Assembly: GCA_000433315.1 (NCBI GenBank)
Contig: FR893385.1
Span: forward strand, 230,799 to 294,798
Direction: 5' to 3'
DNA length: 64,000 nt
From: Firmicutes bacterium CAG:345
GTDB taxonomy: Bacteria > Bacillota_I > Bacilli_A > RFN20 > CAG-288
The translations under genes and the position numbers were made by a program. Below are positions 33,299 to 42,494 of this stretch, in pieces (positions within the stretch are counted from its first letter, which is position 1; each line of letters begins with the position of its first letter). A model generated the notes under the pieces. It made no database searches and was not told the origin of the DNA. It saw only the letters and a program-made list of their open reading frames with translations.

Positions 33299-34774
33299 TT
33301 AATAACGATGTGATTCGTCTGTTAAAGCTTTTAAATGACAAGCTAATTCATCGGACAAAGCATTTTGTGGTAAACGATATTTCCAGTTAGTACCTAAAGT
33401 ACTAGGAACATTAATTCTTCCTTCTGTTCCAACTTTCAATAAATCTTGAATTGATAAAATAACAGTATCAGCAACTGAACGCATTAAAACACCTATCATT
33501 GTATCATGAATATATTCTTCTCTATCTATATGTAAGTATTGTTTCATAAACTCATGTTGTTCAGTATGTTCTGCTAAATACCCGGCCAAAGTATCATTAT
33601 CATGTGTTCCTATATATGCAACACAATTATGGTCATAATTATGTGGCAAGAACGCATTTTCCATTCCACTATCAAAAGCAAATTCAAATACTTTCATTCC
33701 AGGCCAAGAAGAATCTTTAATCAATTTAGTAACTGTAGGTGTCAATAAACCTAAGTCTTCCGCTATAAAGTCCATTGTTGGTGCAGCTTCTTTTAAAGCA
33801 TTGACCAATTTCATATTTGGTCCTTTAATCCATTTACCATTGATAGCTGTTTCTTCTCCATATGGTACAGCCCAATATTCATCAATTCCACGGAAATGAT
33901 CTATTCTCAAAACATCAAATAATTCTGAACACTTTTTTACACGATATTTCCACCAAGAATAATTATCCTTTTCCATCTTATCATAATCATAAAGTGGATT
34001 TCCCCACAATTGTCCCGTAGCCGAAAAATAATCTGGCGGAACCCCAGCAACTTTAGTAGGTCGACGTTCTTCATCTAATTGGAACATAGATGAATTTGCC
34101 CAAACATCTGCCGAATCTAACGCAACATAAATAGGAATATCCCCGATAATTTTAACGCCATGTTCACAAGCAAACTTTCTTAAATCCTTATATTGCTTGA
34201 ATGCTTCATATTGTAAAAATACCCAAAAATAGTATTCTTCTGTATTTTGAGAAATTAAAGCGTCAATTTTTTCAGAATCATATATACGTAATTCTTTAGA
34301 CCATTCTTGCCAACTTTTTCCGTTTTGTTGATTTTTTAAAACCATGAAAATAGCATAATCTTTTAGCCATTCTTTTTGCTCTTCAACAAATTTATCTAAA
34401 CGATTTTTATAATTATTTTTTATAGCTTTTGAATATGCTTTACGAAGAATTAAAAATCTTTCATGATAAATTTTTCCATAATCAATCCATTGTTCATAGT
34501 TTTGATTTTGTGTTTTTAAATCTGTTTTAGTTAATAGCTTATCATCCGCTAAAAGATCTAAGTCTATAAAATAAGGATTTAACGCAAAAGCTGAAAAAGA
34601 TTGATAAGGAGAATCACCATAAGAAGTTGGATTAAGTGGCAGCATCTGCCAATAACTTTGGTGAGCCTTTTCTAAAAATAAAATAAATGATTGTGCTTCT
34701 TTACCAAAAGTTCCTATTCCATAATTTGAAGATAAAGAAAACACAGGAAGTAAAATGCCTGATGCACGTTTCAT
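33299..34774 (-). CDS. malQ: 4-alpha-glucanotransferase (GH77, MalQ)
   Basis: MalQ transfers maltodextrin segments between glucans. The compact GH77 protein begins MKRASGILLPVFSLSSNYGIGTFG and shows WQMLPLNPTSYGDSPYQSFSAFA, the nucleophile motif LRIDHFRGIDEYWAVP, FIAEDLG (acid/base Glu) and IGTHDNDTLAGY, then the terminal RINVPSTLGTNWKYRLP. I use ATG 34774, which follows AAGAGG at good spacing; a GTG two codons earlier is possible. It is the first gene of the malQ-glpK-rluA operon, with a near-consensus promoter. Confidence 0.94.
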   Translation of the reverse strand: MKRASGILLPVFSLSSNYGIGTFGKEAQSFILFLEKAHQSYWQMLPLNPTSYGDSPYQSFSAFALNPYFIDLDLLADDKLLTKTDLKTQNQNYEQWIDYGKIYHERFLILRKAYSKAIKNNYKNRLDKFVEEQKEWLKDYAIFMVLKNQQNGKSWQEWSKELRIYDSEKIDALISQNTEEYYFWVFLQYEAFKQYKDLRKFACEHGVKIIGDIPIYVALDSADVWANSSMFQLDEERRPTKVAGVPPDYFSATGQLWGNPLYDYDKMEKDNYSWWKYRVKKCSELFDVLRIDHFRGIDEYWAVPYGEETAINGKWIKGPNMKLVNALKEAAPTMDFIAEDLGLLTPTVTKLIKDSSWPGMKVFEFAFDSGMENAFLPHNYDHNCVAYIGTHDNDTLAGYLAEHTEQHEFMKQYLHIDREEYIHDTMIGVLMRSVADTVILSIQDLLKVGTEGRINVPSTLGTNWKYRLPQNALSDELACHLKALTDESHRY

Positions 34775-34795
34775 AAACACCTCTTTCTTAACTAA

Positions 34796-34824
34796 AATAT
34801 AGCAAATTTTTTTAATTTTCTCAA
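34796..34824 (-). promoter_or_regulatory. promoter of malQ-glpK-rluA
   Basis: TTGAGA (34819-34824) and TATATT (34796-34801) on the minus strand with a 17-bp spacer, 22 nt before the malQ ATG. Confidence 0.65.
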
Positions 34825-34884
34825 TAAATATAACATATATAATACTATATTTATAATAGTCTTCTCATTTTAAAAAAACGAATC

Positions 34885-34913
34885 TTGACAAAAATAACAA
34901 ATAATTTTAATCT
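34885..34913 (+). promoter_or_regulatory. probable promoter of the thioredoxin-like lipoprotein gene
   Basis: A perfect TTGACA (34885-34890) with a weak -10 (TAATCT, 34908-34913) at 17-bp spacing, about 30 nt before the start codon. Confidence 0.45.
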
Positions 34914-34943
34914 ATCAAATATCGATAAAAAATTGGAGAAAAT

Positions 34944-35906
34944 ATGAAATTAAATGTTTTTAAAAAATACCTTATTTTACCATTTATTATTTTAACTTCT
35001 TGTAGTACTCAAAATCAGCTAATTGAAATCGAAAGAAATGCTTCTTTAACCGAACCAATTTCAATAGATGGAACAACTCTGCAAGAAAAAATCAATAATA
35101 AAAATAATTTTTTGCTTTATATAGCTAATCCAGGGTGTTTATCATGTGCAGCTTTTAACGATATAATTAATAAATATATCGAAAATTCTTCCACAACAAT
35201 TTATAAAATATTCACCTTTCAACTTCTTTCATCTTCAAATATCGAAGTAACTACTGTACCAGAAATTATTGCCTTTTCCCAAGGAAAAATAAAAGATAGA
35301 ATAAGAGACTTAAACACTTATTCTCAATTTGAAGACTTCTTAAAAAAGAATGTTATTCTTCCGGCCAAAATTTCTATTAATGAAGAAACGCTAGATAAAA
35401 AAATAGAAAACAAAGATACTTTTATTGTGAAATTCTCTTGGAATCAATGCTCTGACTGTAATTCTTCAAACGAATTATTTTTAAACAAATACCATAGTGA
35501 GAATCAAAGCTATACATATTATGAATTTGAACTAAGTGAATATTATGAAAAAAGACAAGATTCTAACGATCCTTATTGGCTAAATATGACAACAAAATAC
35601 GGCCTTAGTCAAAAAGGAAATGAGACATTAGGATGGCATAATGGTGTTGTCCCTACTTATCAATTCTACGAAAAAGGTATTTTAAAAGATGCTGTTGTCA
35701 TTTATAACGATGATTATGAAAAAATATTAGATGACTATGGTACAATTTCCCAAATCAAAATAACCAATACTTATTTTTCAGATTCACCTTATTTAGGTAT
35801 GTCCTTCTTAAGCACAGAAAATAAAAATGCGTTACAAATTTATAGAGAAGAAACTTCTTCTTTCTATTTGAATAAAATAAGTAATTTATTTAAAAACATA
35901 TATTAA
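34944..35906 (+). CDS. Lipoprotein with two tandem thioredoxin-like domains
   Basis: A 320-residue exported lipoprotein with lipobox LTSC (Cys20). Two thioredoxin-like domains follow. The first (about 40-135) has a C-x-x-C pair at 65/68 (NPGCLSCAAF) and a TVPEI cis-Pro element. The second (about 145-265) has a pair at 169/172 (WNQCSDCNSS) and GVVPTYQFYEKG with the cis-Pro. Both therefore keep the redox pair and the cis-Pro loop. Homologues are loosely annotated as thioredoxin or bacteriocin-accessory-like proteins. The last ~50 residues are helical and unassigned. RBS TTGGAG precedes the ATG. No DsbD/CcdA partner is adjacent. An extracytoplasmic disulfide or reductase role is inference. Confidence 0.72.
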   Translation: MKLNVFKKYLILPFIILTSCSTQNQLIEIERNASLTEPISIDGTTLQEKINNKNNFLLYIANPGCLSCAAFNDIINKYIENSSTTIYKIFTFQLLSSSNIEVTTVPEIIAFSQGKIKDRIRDLNTYSQFEDFLKKNVILPAKISINEETLDKKIENKDTFIVKFSWNQCSDCNSSNELFLNKYHSENQSYTYYEFELSEYYEKRQDSNDPYWLNMTTKYGLSQKGNETLGWHNGVVPTYQFYEKGILKDAVVIYNDDYEKILDDYGTISQIKITNTYFSDSPYLGMSFLSTENKNALQIYREETSSFYLNKISNLFKNIY

Positions 35907-35929
35907 GGTTTATTTAAATTTTTCTATTT

Positions 35930-35982
35930 AAAAAGTCACTATTAAATTTTTGAATATATATAAAATTTAATAATGACTTTTT
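35930..35982. terminator. bidirectional intrinsic terminator
   Basis: Arms of 21 nt (35930-35950 and 35962-35982) pair with a single mismatch around an 11-nt loop, with A-run and T-run ends. It separates the convergent lipoprotein and dehydrogenase genes. Confidence 0.8.
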
Positions 35983-35992
35983 TATGGTGAGT

Positions 35993-36994
35993 TTATTTAT
36001 TTAAAGAATTCTTGCATGTTCCATTCTTTAAAATTTCATCTAGATTTTGTAAACTGATTTCAACCATATCTTGTAAAGCCATAGTAGTAGCTGAACCGAT
36101 ATGAGGAGTAATAATAACCTTTGGGAATAAATCTATAATTCTTTGATGCACAGGATCTTGAAGTGATTCATTTCCATGATCTTTAAAGAATAAAGCTTTT
36201 TCATTTTTAACAACATCTAATGCTAAACCATCAAGTTTCCCACTTTCAACAGCATCAAGAACAGCATCAAAATCCATTACTTCTCCTCTTGCTGAATTAA
36301 TCAAAATCGCATGATCTTTCATCTTTGAAACAAATTCTTTGTTAATAAAATTATCAGTTGATCCTTTTATATATGGTAAGTGGCAGCAGATAATATCGCT
36401 ATTTTTAATTAAATCATCTAATTCAACAAATGTTAATACCTTTTCTGCTTCTTTATTTGGATATGCATCATATCCAATAACCTTAGCCCCTAAACCTTTA
36501 AATAATTGTCCGGTTGTACGTCCTATTTTTCCACATCCCAATATACCAACTGTGCATTCTCTAACTTCTCTTGAAAACATTCGATCAGTAACTACAAAAT
36601 TTTTGGCACTAGTTCTTTGTAAAGTATAAGGCAAATTTCTTAATAAAGACATACCTAATGATACTGTTAATTCTGCAACAGAATTTGGTGAATATCCAGG
36701 TACAAAAGCAACTGGAATATCTAATTTTTTGCAAGCGGCAATATCGATATGATTATATCCAGCAGTTCTTGTAAGTAAAACTTTCATTCCGTGTTCTTTT
36801 AAAGCCCTTAAAGAATCTTCATTTAAAAAGCAATTCCCTCTTACCATGACATATTCATATCCATAAGCATCTTCTTTACAATCATTGGATAAATATATAT
36901 CACGGTAAACAAATTCAACATCATATTTTTCTTTTAATTTTTCAAATGTTGGAAGTTCATAATTTCTTACACCATAAGTAATAATCTTTTTCAT
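35993..36994 (-). CDS. D-2-hydroxyacid dehydrogenase (D-lactate dehydrogenase type)
   Basis: A 333-residue NAD-dependent D-2-hydroxyacid dehydrogenase. The Rossmann motif GILGCGKIGRTTGQLFKGLG lies near residue 150. The catalytic residues are Arg in NSARGE (~235), a Glu in the following helix region and His in TPHIGSAT (~300). The sequence is close to D-lactate dehydrogenase/VanH and (R)-2-hydroxyisocaproate dehydrogenase; which acid is reduced is not visible. It lies 15 nt downstream of an AEC carrier, opposite a LysR regulator, suggesting a 2-hydroxyacid production/export or uptake module. Confidence 0.88.
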   Translation of the reverse strand: MKKIITYGVRNYELPTFEKLKEKYDVEFVYRDIYLSNDCKEDAYGYEYVMVRGNCFLNEDSLRALKEHGMKVLLTRTAGYNHIDIAACKKLDIPVAFVPGYSPNSVAELTVSLGMSLLRNLPYTLQRTSAKNFVVTDRMFSREVRECTVGILGCGKIGRTTGQLFKGLGAKVIGYDAYPNKEAEKVLTFVELDDLIKNSDIICCHLPYIKGSTDNFINKEFVSKMKDHAILINSARGEVMDFDAVLDAVESGKLDGLALDVVKNEKALFFKDHGNESLQDPVHQRIIDLFPKVIITPHIGSATTMALQDMVEISLQNLDEILKNGTCKNSLNK

Positions 36995-37009
36995 TTTAAT
37001 TCTCCTATT

Positions 37010-38125
37010 CTAAGCAAATAAACCTGCACTTTGAATAATTGTCAATAAAATCATATAAACTGGAATAAATACAACTGAAACAAATGTTGAAATCAAAGAG
37101 CAAGACGAAGCAAATTCAGCTTCTTTATCAGAATTAATACAATATGTTACAGCTACTGTAGCAGGAGGAACAGCCCACATCAAAGTGGTTGCTGCTAAAG
37201 TATTAAATGTTACATTGATTCTTGGAATTAAATTAATCAAAAATAATAATGCAAAATTAAGAATCGGACCAACTAAAACTTTAACACCGGAATATATCCA
37301 AACCAAAGAGTCCCCAGCGGCTTTCTTAAATGAAACCTTTCCTAAAGTACAGCCAATAGCAATCCAAACCATAGGAGAAGCAAGATTTCCTAATGTCTTC
37401 ATTGTTTCATAAATCCATGGCAATGAAATGCTGATGTTCCAGAAAGCACCAGTTTTATTATTGAAATTAATAACCCACCAATTATTAATATCATCAGTTC
37501 CTGGTATAAGTTGTAAAGACCATAATATAAAGCCGATAAATGTTGCAATAATTATTGGATTAACAAAAATAGTTTTTACCATCTTTAAAATTTGTTTTGA
37601 ATCCAATTTTTTGCTTTCCTCATTTTTATTTTTGTTGCAAATAACATAATAAGCATAAGAATAAAGGAATACACGATAAGCAACATTAAACATATTTGAA
37701 TCATTAATAGCACTTGGGAAAACTGCACTAATTAAAGGCTGTCCAAAAAATGTTGTCGATCCAAACGTAAATAAGACTTCCAAAACTATCCTTTTTGTTG
37801 GATTTTTAACAGGGAGAAATATAAGTTTGGATAAAAAGATAAAAAGAATATAAACGACAAAACCATAGATGAATGAAACGATTGCACTTTGAAAAGTAGC
37901 TGTTGAAATACTTGTCATAAAAGATGAAAATGCTAGGCATGGTAAAGCTATAGTCATGACAACTTTTGTGAGAGACTTTCCAGTATTTTCAGGCAATATT
38001 TTGGCTTTAGTTAAGAAAAAGCCGATTAAAATTATGATGACACTTTTACAAACTGCAGTCCACAATCCATTAGACGAGAGGGCAGATATAACATTATCAC
38101 CAATCGATGAACTTAAGAAATACAT
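37010..38125 (-). CDS. AEC (auxin efflux carrier) family transporter
   Basis: A 371-residue membrane protein with about ten helices in the two five-helix repeats of the AEC family. Examples are IIILIGFFLTKAKILPENTGKSLTKVVMTIALPCLAFSSF in the first repeat and MWAVPPATVAVTYC in the second. Bacterial members carry malate, lactate or related organic acids. Pairing with a D-2-hydroxyacid dehydrogenase and a divergent LysR regulator resembles malate/lactate loci of lactic bacteria. Strong RBS GGAAGGAG upstream. Substrate is inferred from context only. Confidence 0.85.
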   Translation of the reverse strand: MYFLSSSIGDNVISALSSNGLWTAVCKSVIIILIGFFLTKAKILPENTGKSLTKVVMTIALPCLAFSSFMTSISTATFQSAIVSFIYGFVVYILFIFLSKLIFLPVKNPTKRIVLEVLFTFGSTTFFGQPLISAVFPSAINDSNMFNVAYRVFLYSYAYYVICNKNKNEESKKLDSKQILKMVKTIFVNPIIIATFIGFILWSLQLIPGTDDINNWWVINFNNKTGAFWNISISLPWIYETMKTLGNLASPMVWIAIGCTLGKVSFKKAAGDSLVWIYSGVKVLVGPILNFALLFLINLIPRINVTFNTLAATTLMWAVPPATVAVTYCINSDKEAEFASSCSLISTFVSVVFIPVYMILLTIIQSAGLFA

Positions 38126-38244
38126 ATTAGTTCTCCTTCCATAAATAAAATACTTGCCTTATTTTGATATTTCAATTAAATTCTTTTATAATTAATATAC
38201 GTTTTTTTTATAAAAAATATAAAAAATTTATATAAGAGGAAGCT

Positions 38245-39126
38245 ATGAATATTGAGTATTTTCGTCATTTTGTTGAAATTGTTAATGAAGGAACAATTTT
38301 AAAAGCATCAAAAAAATTATTTGTCTCTCAGCCATCTTTAACAAATGAAATCAAATTTCTTGAAAAAGAATACGATATAGAATTATTTAATCGGAAAGGA
38401 AAAAAAATGAGTTTGACTGATTCCGGAAAACTTTTTTATGAAGAATCAAAAAAGATCATTGGAAACTATGATAATTTAAAAATAAAAATGCAAGAAACAA
38501 TTGATGGAAAAAGTGGATTTTTGAAAATTGCTGTGCCACCAAGTATTTATCATTCTATGCTTCAAAACTGTTTTCAAAAATTTATTGAAAAATATCCGGA
38601 TGTAAAATTAGAAATTTTCGAATCTTCTACTAAACAAGTTGAAGAAAGATTATTAAACGAAACTGTTAGTCTCGCTATTACCAATGCTTCTATTACTAAA
38701 AGCAACTTATTCGATTTTTTAATAATAGCTGATGAAAGCTTGAAGGTTTATGTTGATAAAAATTCTGAACTTGCAAAAAAAGAACAAATAGAGATTTCCG
38801 ATTTATCAAATCAAAAAATTTGTATTCCGCGTGCATACTTTACTTTTTTAAGTGAAATTTGCAACGAAAAAAAAGTTAAATTTCTCGATTATCTTCTGAC
38901 CACCACTTCAATAGGCTGTGTTGAATTTGCTAGATTAAAAAATTATATAGCAATTGCTCCGTTTCCTGAAAATGAAAGCATTCTTTCTAGCAATATGGTG
39001 GAAAAAAGATTTAACATCGAGAGTAATTTAACTCTTAAAAGAAAGTTAGTATGGAAAAAAGGAATTTATCTTTCTAAAACAGAAAAGAATTTTATAGAAA
39101 TTTTTGCTCCTAATTATTTTGCTTAA
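38245..39126 (+). CDS. LysR-family transcriptional regulator
   Basis: A 293-residue LysR-type regulator. The N-terminal winged helix shows EYFRHFVEIVNEGTILKASKKLFVSQPSLTNEIKFLEKEYDIELFNRKGKKMSLTDSG in family order, then a linker helix and a periplasmic-binding-type effector domain starting FLKIAVPPSIY. It is divergent from the AEC-dehydrogenase operon (119-bp shared region) and so probably controls it with an organic-acid inducer. It overlaps the convergent P-type ATPase gene by 17 bp. Confidence 0.9.
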   Translation: MNIEYFRHFVEIVNEGTILKASKKLFVSQPSLTNEIKFLEKEYDIELFNRKGKKMSLTDSGKLFYEESKKIIGNYDNLKIKMQETIDGKSGFLKIAVPPSIYHSMLQNCFQKFIEKYPDVKLEIFESSTKQVEERLLNETVSLAITNASITKSNLFDFLIIADESLKVYVDKNSELAKKEQIEISDLSNQKICIPRAYFTFLSEICNEKKVKFLDYLLTTTSIGCVEFARLKNYIAIAPFPENESILSSNMVEKRFNIESNLTLKRKLVWKKGIYLSKTEKNFIEIFAPNYFA

Positions 39127-42070
39127 ATCTATTAAATATATAAGTTAATCCTGAAGAAACAGGGATAGAAGCAAACAATATTATTCCAAGGACCAACCAT
39201 TGTATTTTATTGAGAATAAATGGATTGATGCCTATTAAGTTTTGCGGGGCTAAAAACACTGTTAATACAGAACAAATTATCATAAAGATTAGTAAAACTG
39301 TTCGATAAGCATCCATTGGTCTACTAATTTGATAAAGCATTGATAAAGAACAAATTACCATTCCAATAACAGCCATTGAGATTATGCTCAATTGTGAATC
39401 AATATTTCCATTTATTTCAAAAAATCCGAGACGTCCTGGGAATAAAGTACAAAGAAGTGATAAAAGCAATAAACAGCTTCCAGGTAATGATGAACAGATA
39501 ACATTTCGCAAAAAATGTCCTTTTATCTGACTTTTATTCGGCTGTAAAGCTAAAATAGCAGAAGGAATACCAATACAGAATGTTTCCATAATCATCAAAT
39601 GTTTCGGAGTAAAAGGATAAGACATTTTCGATCCAAAAATATTAGAAAAAATAACAAAAAGTGTTAAGAAAATAGTAAACAAAGTTTTCATCAAAAACAT
39701 CGAAGAAGATCTTTGAATATTATTAATTACTCGGCGTCCTTCTTCTACAACTTTTGGCATCGAAGCAAAATTACTATCTAATAAAACCAAATTTGCCACA
39801 TTTTTTGCAGCATCAGCTCCTGATGCCATTGCAATAGAGCAATCAGAAGTTTTCATTGCAATTATATCATTGACACCATCACCAGTCATTCCAACTATTT
39901 TTTGACTTGATTTAAAAGCCTTAACAAGAGCAGCTTTTTGCTCAGGAGAAACACGACCAAATACTGTATATTTATTTGCGACTTCTTGGACTTCATTGAT
40001 TGATAATCCATCTAAGGATATCCAATTTTTTGCATTAGGAACCCCGCAATTATCAGCAATTTCTGAAGCTGTCAAAGGAGAATCACCAGAAATAATCTTA
40101 ATATCTACTCCATTTTCAACAAACCATTTAATAGTTTCCGGAGCTTCATCACGTATATGATCCATTAAAACAAATAAAGCAATTGGAGCAACTACTCCAT
40201 TAATTTTTTGATTTTTTATCATTGCATTCGTATGTGCTAGCATTACTACACGTAGACCATGACTTTGTTTTTCAGCAATCAATTTACTTAATTCTGGATT
40301 ATCTTGTCTATAAATAAATTCTGGTGCCCCCATAATAAATGTTCCCATATTTTCAAATGAAGCAGCAGAATATTTTCTAACTGAGGAAAAAGGTATGCTA
40401 TCAATTACATGATAATCATTGTTATACCTAAAGGCTTGTTGTAATGCGATACTTGTTTGATTATTATCCTCAAAAGCCGAAAGATAAGATCCCATAACTT
40501 TTTTTATATCATAATTTTTTTTCAAAATAACTACTTCTTGAACATTCATCGTTCCATCTGTTAATGTTCCAGTTTTATCAAGACATAAAACATTAACTCT
40601 GGCCAGCATTTCAATACTATATAATTCCCTTACAACAGTATTTCTCTTAGTAATTCTTAATACACCTGACATTAAAGCAAAAGAGGTCAATAAATACATT
40701 CCAGCAGGTATCATACAAATCAACGATCCAGCTGTTTTACCAATCAACGATCCAGCTGTTTTTCCAATAGCATCTGAAATTTTGTCAAAAAGGTCGATAT
40801 TCGGATTAATATTACCAGCATTAGTAAAATTCAAATAAAAAGAAATTATGCCCAATGGAATAATAACAATAGAAATAACATGGATTATTCTATTCAAAGC
40901 TTTAACTAATTCTGATTTAGGTTTAGAATATTGCTTTGCAACATTTTGAATAGAAGAAGAATAATTTGCATCTCCTATTTTTTCAACTTTTGCTGCACAT
41001 GATCCAGATACAACAAATGAACCTGCATATATTAGATCTCCAGGACCTTTTTTTATCGGAAGAGATTCTCCAGTTAAAAGACTTTCATTAACTTCTATTG
41101 TTCCTTTTTGTACGATAGAATCTGATGGGACTTGATTGCCAATAGAAAGTAAAACTATATCATCCAAAACCAATTGCTCTGTAGGAATTGTCTCTGTATT
41201 TCCATTTCTTACAACAGATGCTGTTGGGGCAGTAACAAGTCTTAACTTGTCCATCGTTAACTTAGCTCTAATTTCTTGGAAAATACCTATACCAGTATTT
41301 AAAATAGCAATAACCATAAAAAACAAATCGGTATAAGATCCTACAATTATTAAAGCAATAGCTATAATTGTCAGTAATACATTAAAAAAAGTAAAAATAT
41401 TATCAACAAAAATTCGACCTATACTTTTAGAATGGTTATTTCTATCAACATTTGTATAGTTATTTTGAAATCTTTCTTTAATTTGCTCATCATTTAGTCC
41501 AGTTTCAACATCAACTTCATATCTAGTTGCTTTACTTAAATCTAATTTTGGTTGAACTGGAGTATTTTTCTTTTTAAATTTTAAAAAAGAAAAATACTTT
41601 TTTCTTTTTTCATCATCGGCTGCTATTTTTCTGATTACTTTTAATTCTATAGTTTCATCATCAGCTAACCTTAAAGCTTCAGCAGCTTTCTTTTTTATTC
41701 CTTCGATATTTTCTTGCGATTTATCAGATATATCTTCTTCGTCTTTTATATCTTCTAAAATAGAATTAGCTTCTTTTATAGAACGGCTTTTTTTCCCTAA
41801 TCGTTCTAAGACTTCACTTTTTTTTATATCTGAAGTATTAGAAAAACGACTTTCTTCATCAATTGGATTTATTGTTTCTTCAGTAAATTCAATCGGTTCT
41901 TTATCTTCTTCATCATCTTCTTTTGATTTAAACAAATCTCTAAATTTTTTCTTCTTCTTTTCTTTTCCTTCTTCAGGGATATTTTCATCGATAATTGTTT
42001 CTTTAATTTCAGAAAACTGTGGTTCTTTAGATTGTTCATCTTCAACAAAATTTTTTTTATCTTTCGCCAT
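39110..42070 (-). CDS. Cation-translocating P-type ATPase (HAD-IC) with long charged N-terminal tail
   Basis: A 986-residue P-type ATPase. The first ~200 residues are a highly charged, probably disordered cytoplasmic tail. Then come M1-M2, the actuator motif LLTGES, M3-M4 with PAGMYLLTSFALMSG, the phosphorylation site LCLDKTGTLTDG (Asp ~497), GMTGDGVND, and six C-terminal helices. M4 has P-A-G-M rather than the P-E-G-L of classical Ca2+/Mg2+ pumps, as in CtpE-like bacterial members, so the ion is uncertain. Eight residues (GKTAGSLI) are repeated just before M4 owing to a 24-bp tandem duplication. Promoter TTGTTA-N17-TATAAT and RBS AAGGAG upstream. Confidence 0.88.
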   Translation of the reverse strand: MAKDKKNFVEDEQSKEPQFSEIKETIIDENIPEEGKEKKKKKFRDLFKSKEDDEEDKEPIEFTEETINPIDEESRFSNTSDIKKSEVLERLGKKSRSIKEANSILEDIKDEEDISDKSQENIEGIKKKAAEALRLADDETIELKVIRKIAADDEKRKKYFSFLKFKKKNTPVQPKLDLSKATRYEVDVETGLNDEQIKERFQNNYTNVDRNNHSKSIGRIFVDNIFTFFNVLLTIIAIALIIVGSYTDLFFMVIAILNTGIGIFQEIRAKLTMDKLRLVTAPTASVVRNGNTETIPTEQLVLDDIVLLSIGNQVPSDSIVQKGTIEVNESLLTGESLPIKKGPGDLIYAGSFVVSGSCAAKVEKIGDANYSSSIQNVAKQYSKPKSELVKALNRIIHVISIVIIPLGIISFYLNFTNAGNINPNIDLFDKISDAIGKTAGSLIGKTAGSLICMIPAGMYLLTSFALMSGVLRITKRNTVVRELYSIEMLARVNVLCLDKTGTLTDGTMNVQEVVILKKNYDIKKVMGSYLSAFEDNNQTSIALQQAFRYNNDYHVIDSIPFSSVRKYSAASFENMGTFIMGAPEFIYRQDNPELSKLIAEKQSHGLRVVMLAHTNAMIKNQKINGVVAPIALFVLMDHIRDEAPETIKWFVENGVDIKIISGDSPLTASEIADNCGVPNAKNWISLDGLSINEVQEVANKYTVFGRVSPEQKAALVKAFKSSQKIVGMTGDGVNDIIAMKTSDCSIAMASGADAAKNVANLVLLDSNFASMPKVVEEGRRVINNIQRSSSMFLMKTLFTIFLTLFVIFSNIFGSKMSYPFTPKHLMIMETFCIGIPSAILALQPNKSQIKGHFLRNVICSSLPGSCLLLLSLLCTLFPGRLGFFEINGNIDSQLSIISMAVIGMVICSLSMLYQISRPMDAYRTVLLIFMIICSVLTVFLAPQNLIGINPFILNKIQWLVLGIILFASIPVSSGLTYIFNRFKQNN
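40718..40765. repeat. 24-bp in-frame tandem duplication in the P-type ATPase
   Basis: Two adjacent 24-bp copies (40718-40741 and 40742-40765) that differ at one base. They encode GKTAGSLI twice, immediately N-terminal to the PAGM element of helix M4. Confidence 0.85.
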
Positions 42071-42119
42071 AGTATCTCCTTTATCTAGATTAAATAATTC
42101 ATATAGATCTATCGAACTA

Positions 42120-42148
42120 ATTATAACTTAATAACTTTTTTTTAACAA
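42120..42148 (-). promoter_or_regulatory. promoter of the P-type ATPase gene
   Basis: TTGTTA (42143-42148) and TATAAT (42120-42125) with an exact 17-bp spacer on the minus strand, about 50 nt before the ATG. Confidence 0.65.
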
Positions 42149-42186
42149 TGATTGAAAAATATAAATATAATTATATTTACATTTAA

Positions 42187-42224
42187 AAATAGGGTATTTT
42201 ATTTTAAATATAAATACCCTATTT
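42187..42224. terminator. hairpin upstream of the P-type ATPase promoter
   Basis: A 13-bp stem (AATAGGGTATTT type arms, 42187-42199 with 42212-42224), a 12-nt AT loop and U-runs on the minus-strand side. It is upstream of the ATPase promoter, so it would end an upstream minus-strand transcript rather than act as an ATPase leader. Confidence 0.55.
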
Positions 42225-42444
42225 ATCCCTTTTTCCTTTTTAACTCATGGCTATATTATATTATATGTAAATTCTTTTTTATTCATTCATAGAACCATCC
42301 TTTCCAAATAATAAAGCCTTGCAAAAAATCCCTTCACTATTAATAACGATTAAACAATCAAAAAAAGTTTCAATTTTTTTATTTTTTTAAATTTAATAAA
42401 GATTTTTTTCTAAATTCATCTTTTATCAACATAAATTTTTCAAA
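42225..42444. other. AT-rich intergenic stretch with no convincing gene
   Basis: This is most of the 435-bp gap between the P-type ATPase and aminopeptidase P genes. On the minus strand an AAAGGATGG-type RBS near 42295-42305 precedes an ATG followed by only a few codons, at most an 11-residue frame (MNKKEFTYNII). A small RNA or leader peptide ending at the 42187-42224 hairpin is conceivable, but nothing here is firm. Confidence 0.3.
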
Positions 42445-42494
42445 ACAAAAAAGCTTAATGAATACTTCATCTAATAAAATGAATTTCATTAAGC
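42445..42494 (-). terminator. intrinsic terminator of aminopeptidase P gene
   Basis: A 10-bp stem GCTTAATGAA/TTCATTAAGC (42453-42462 with 42485-42494) followed on the minus strand by six U residues, 11 nt after the stop codon. Confidence 0.78.

Noticed and set aside
38209..38232. TATAAA-N12-TTTATA inverted repeat upstream of the LysR gene as its operator
   Set aside because: The region is almost pure A/T, so such symmetry is expected by chance; no T-N11-A site stands out.
39110..42070. Second copper or heavy-metal pump
   Set aside because: No HMA domain or CPC/CPx motif; the PAGM helix and domain lengths indicate a different P-type ATPase class.
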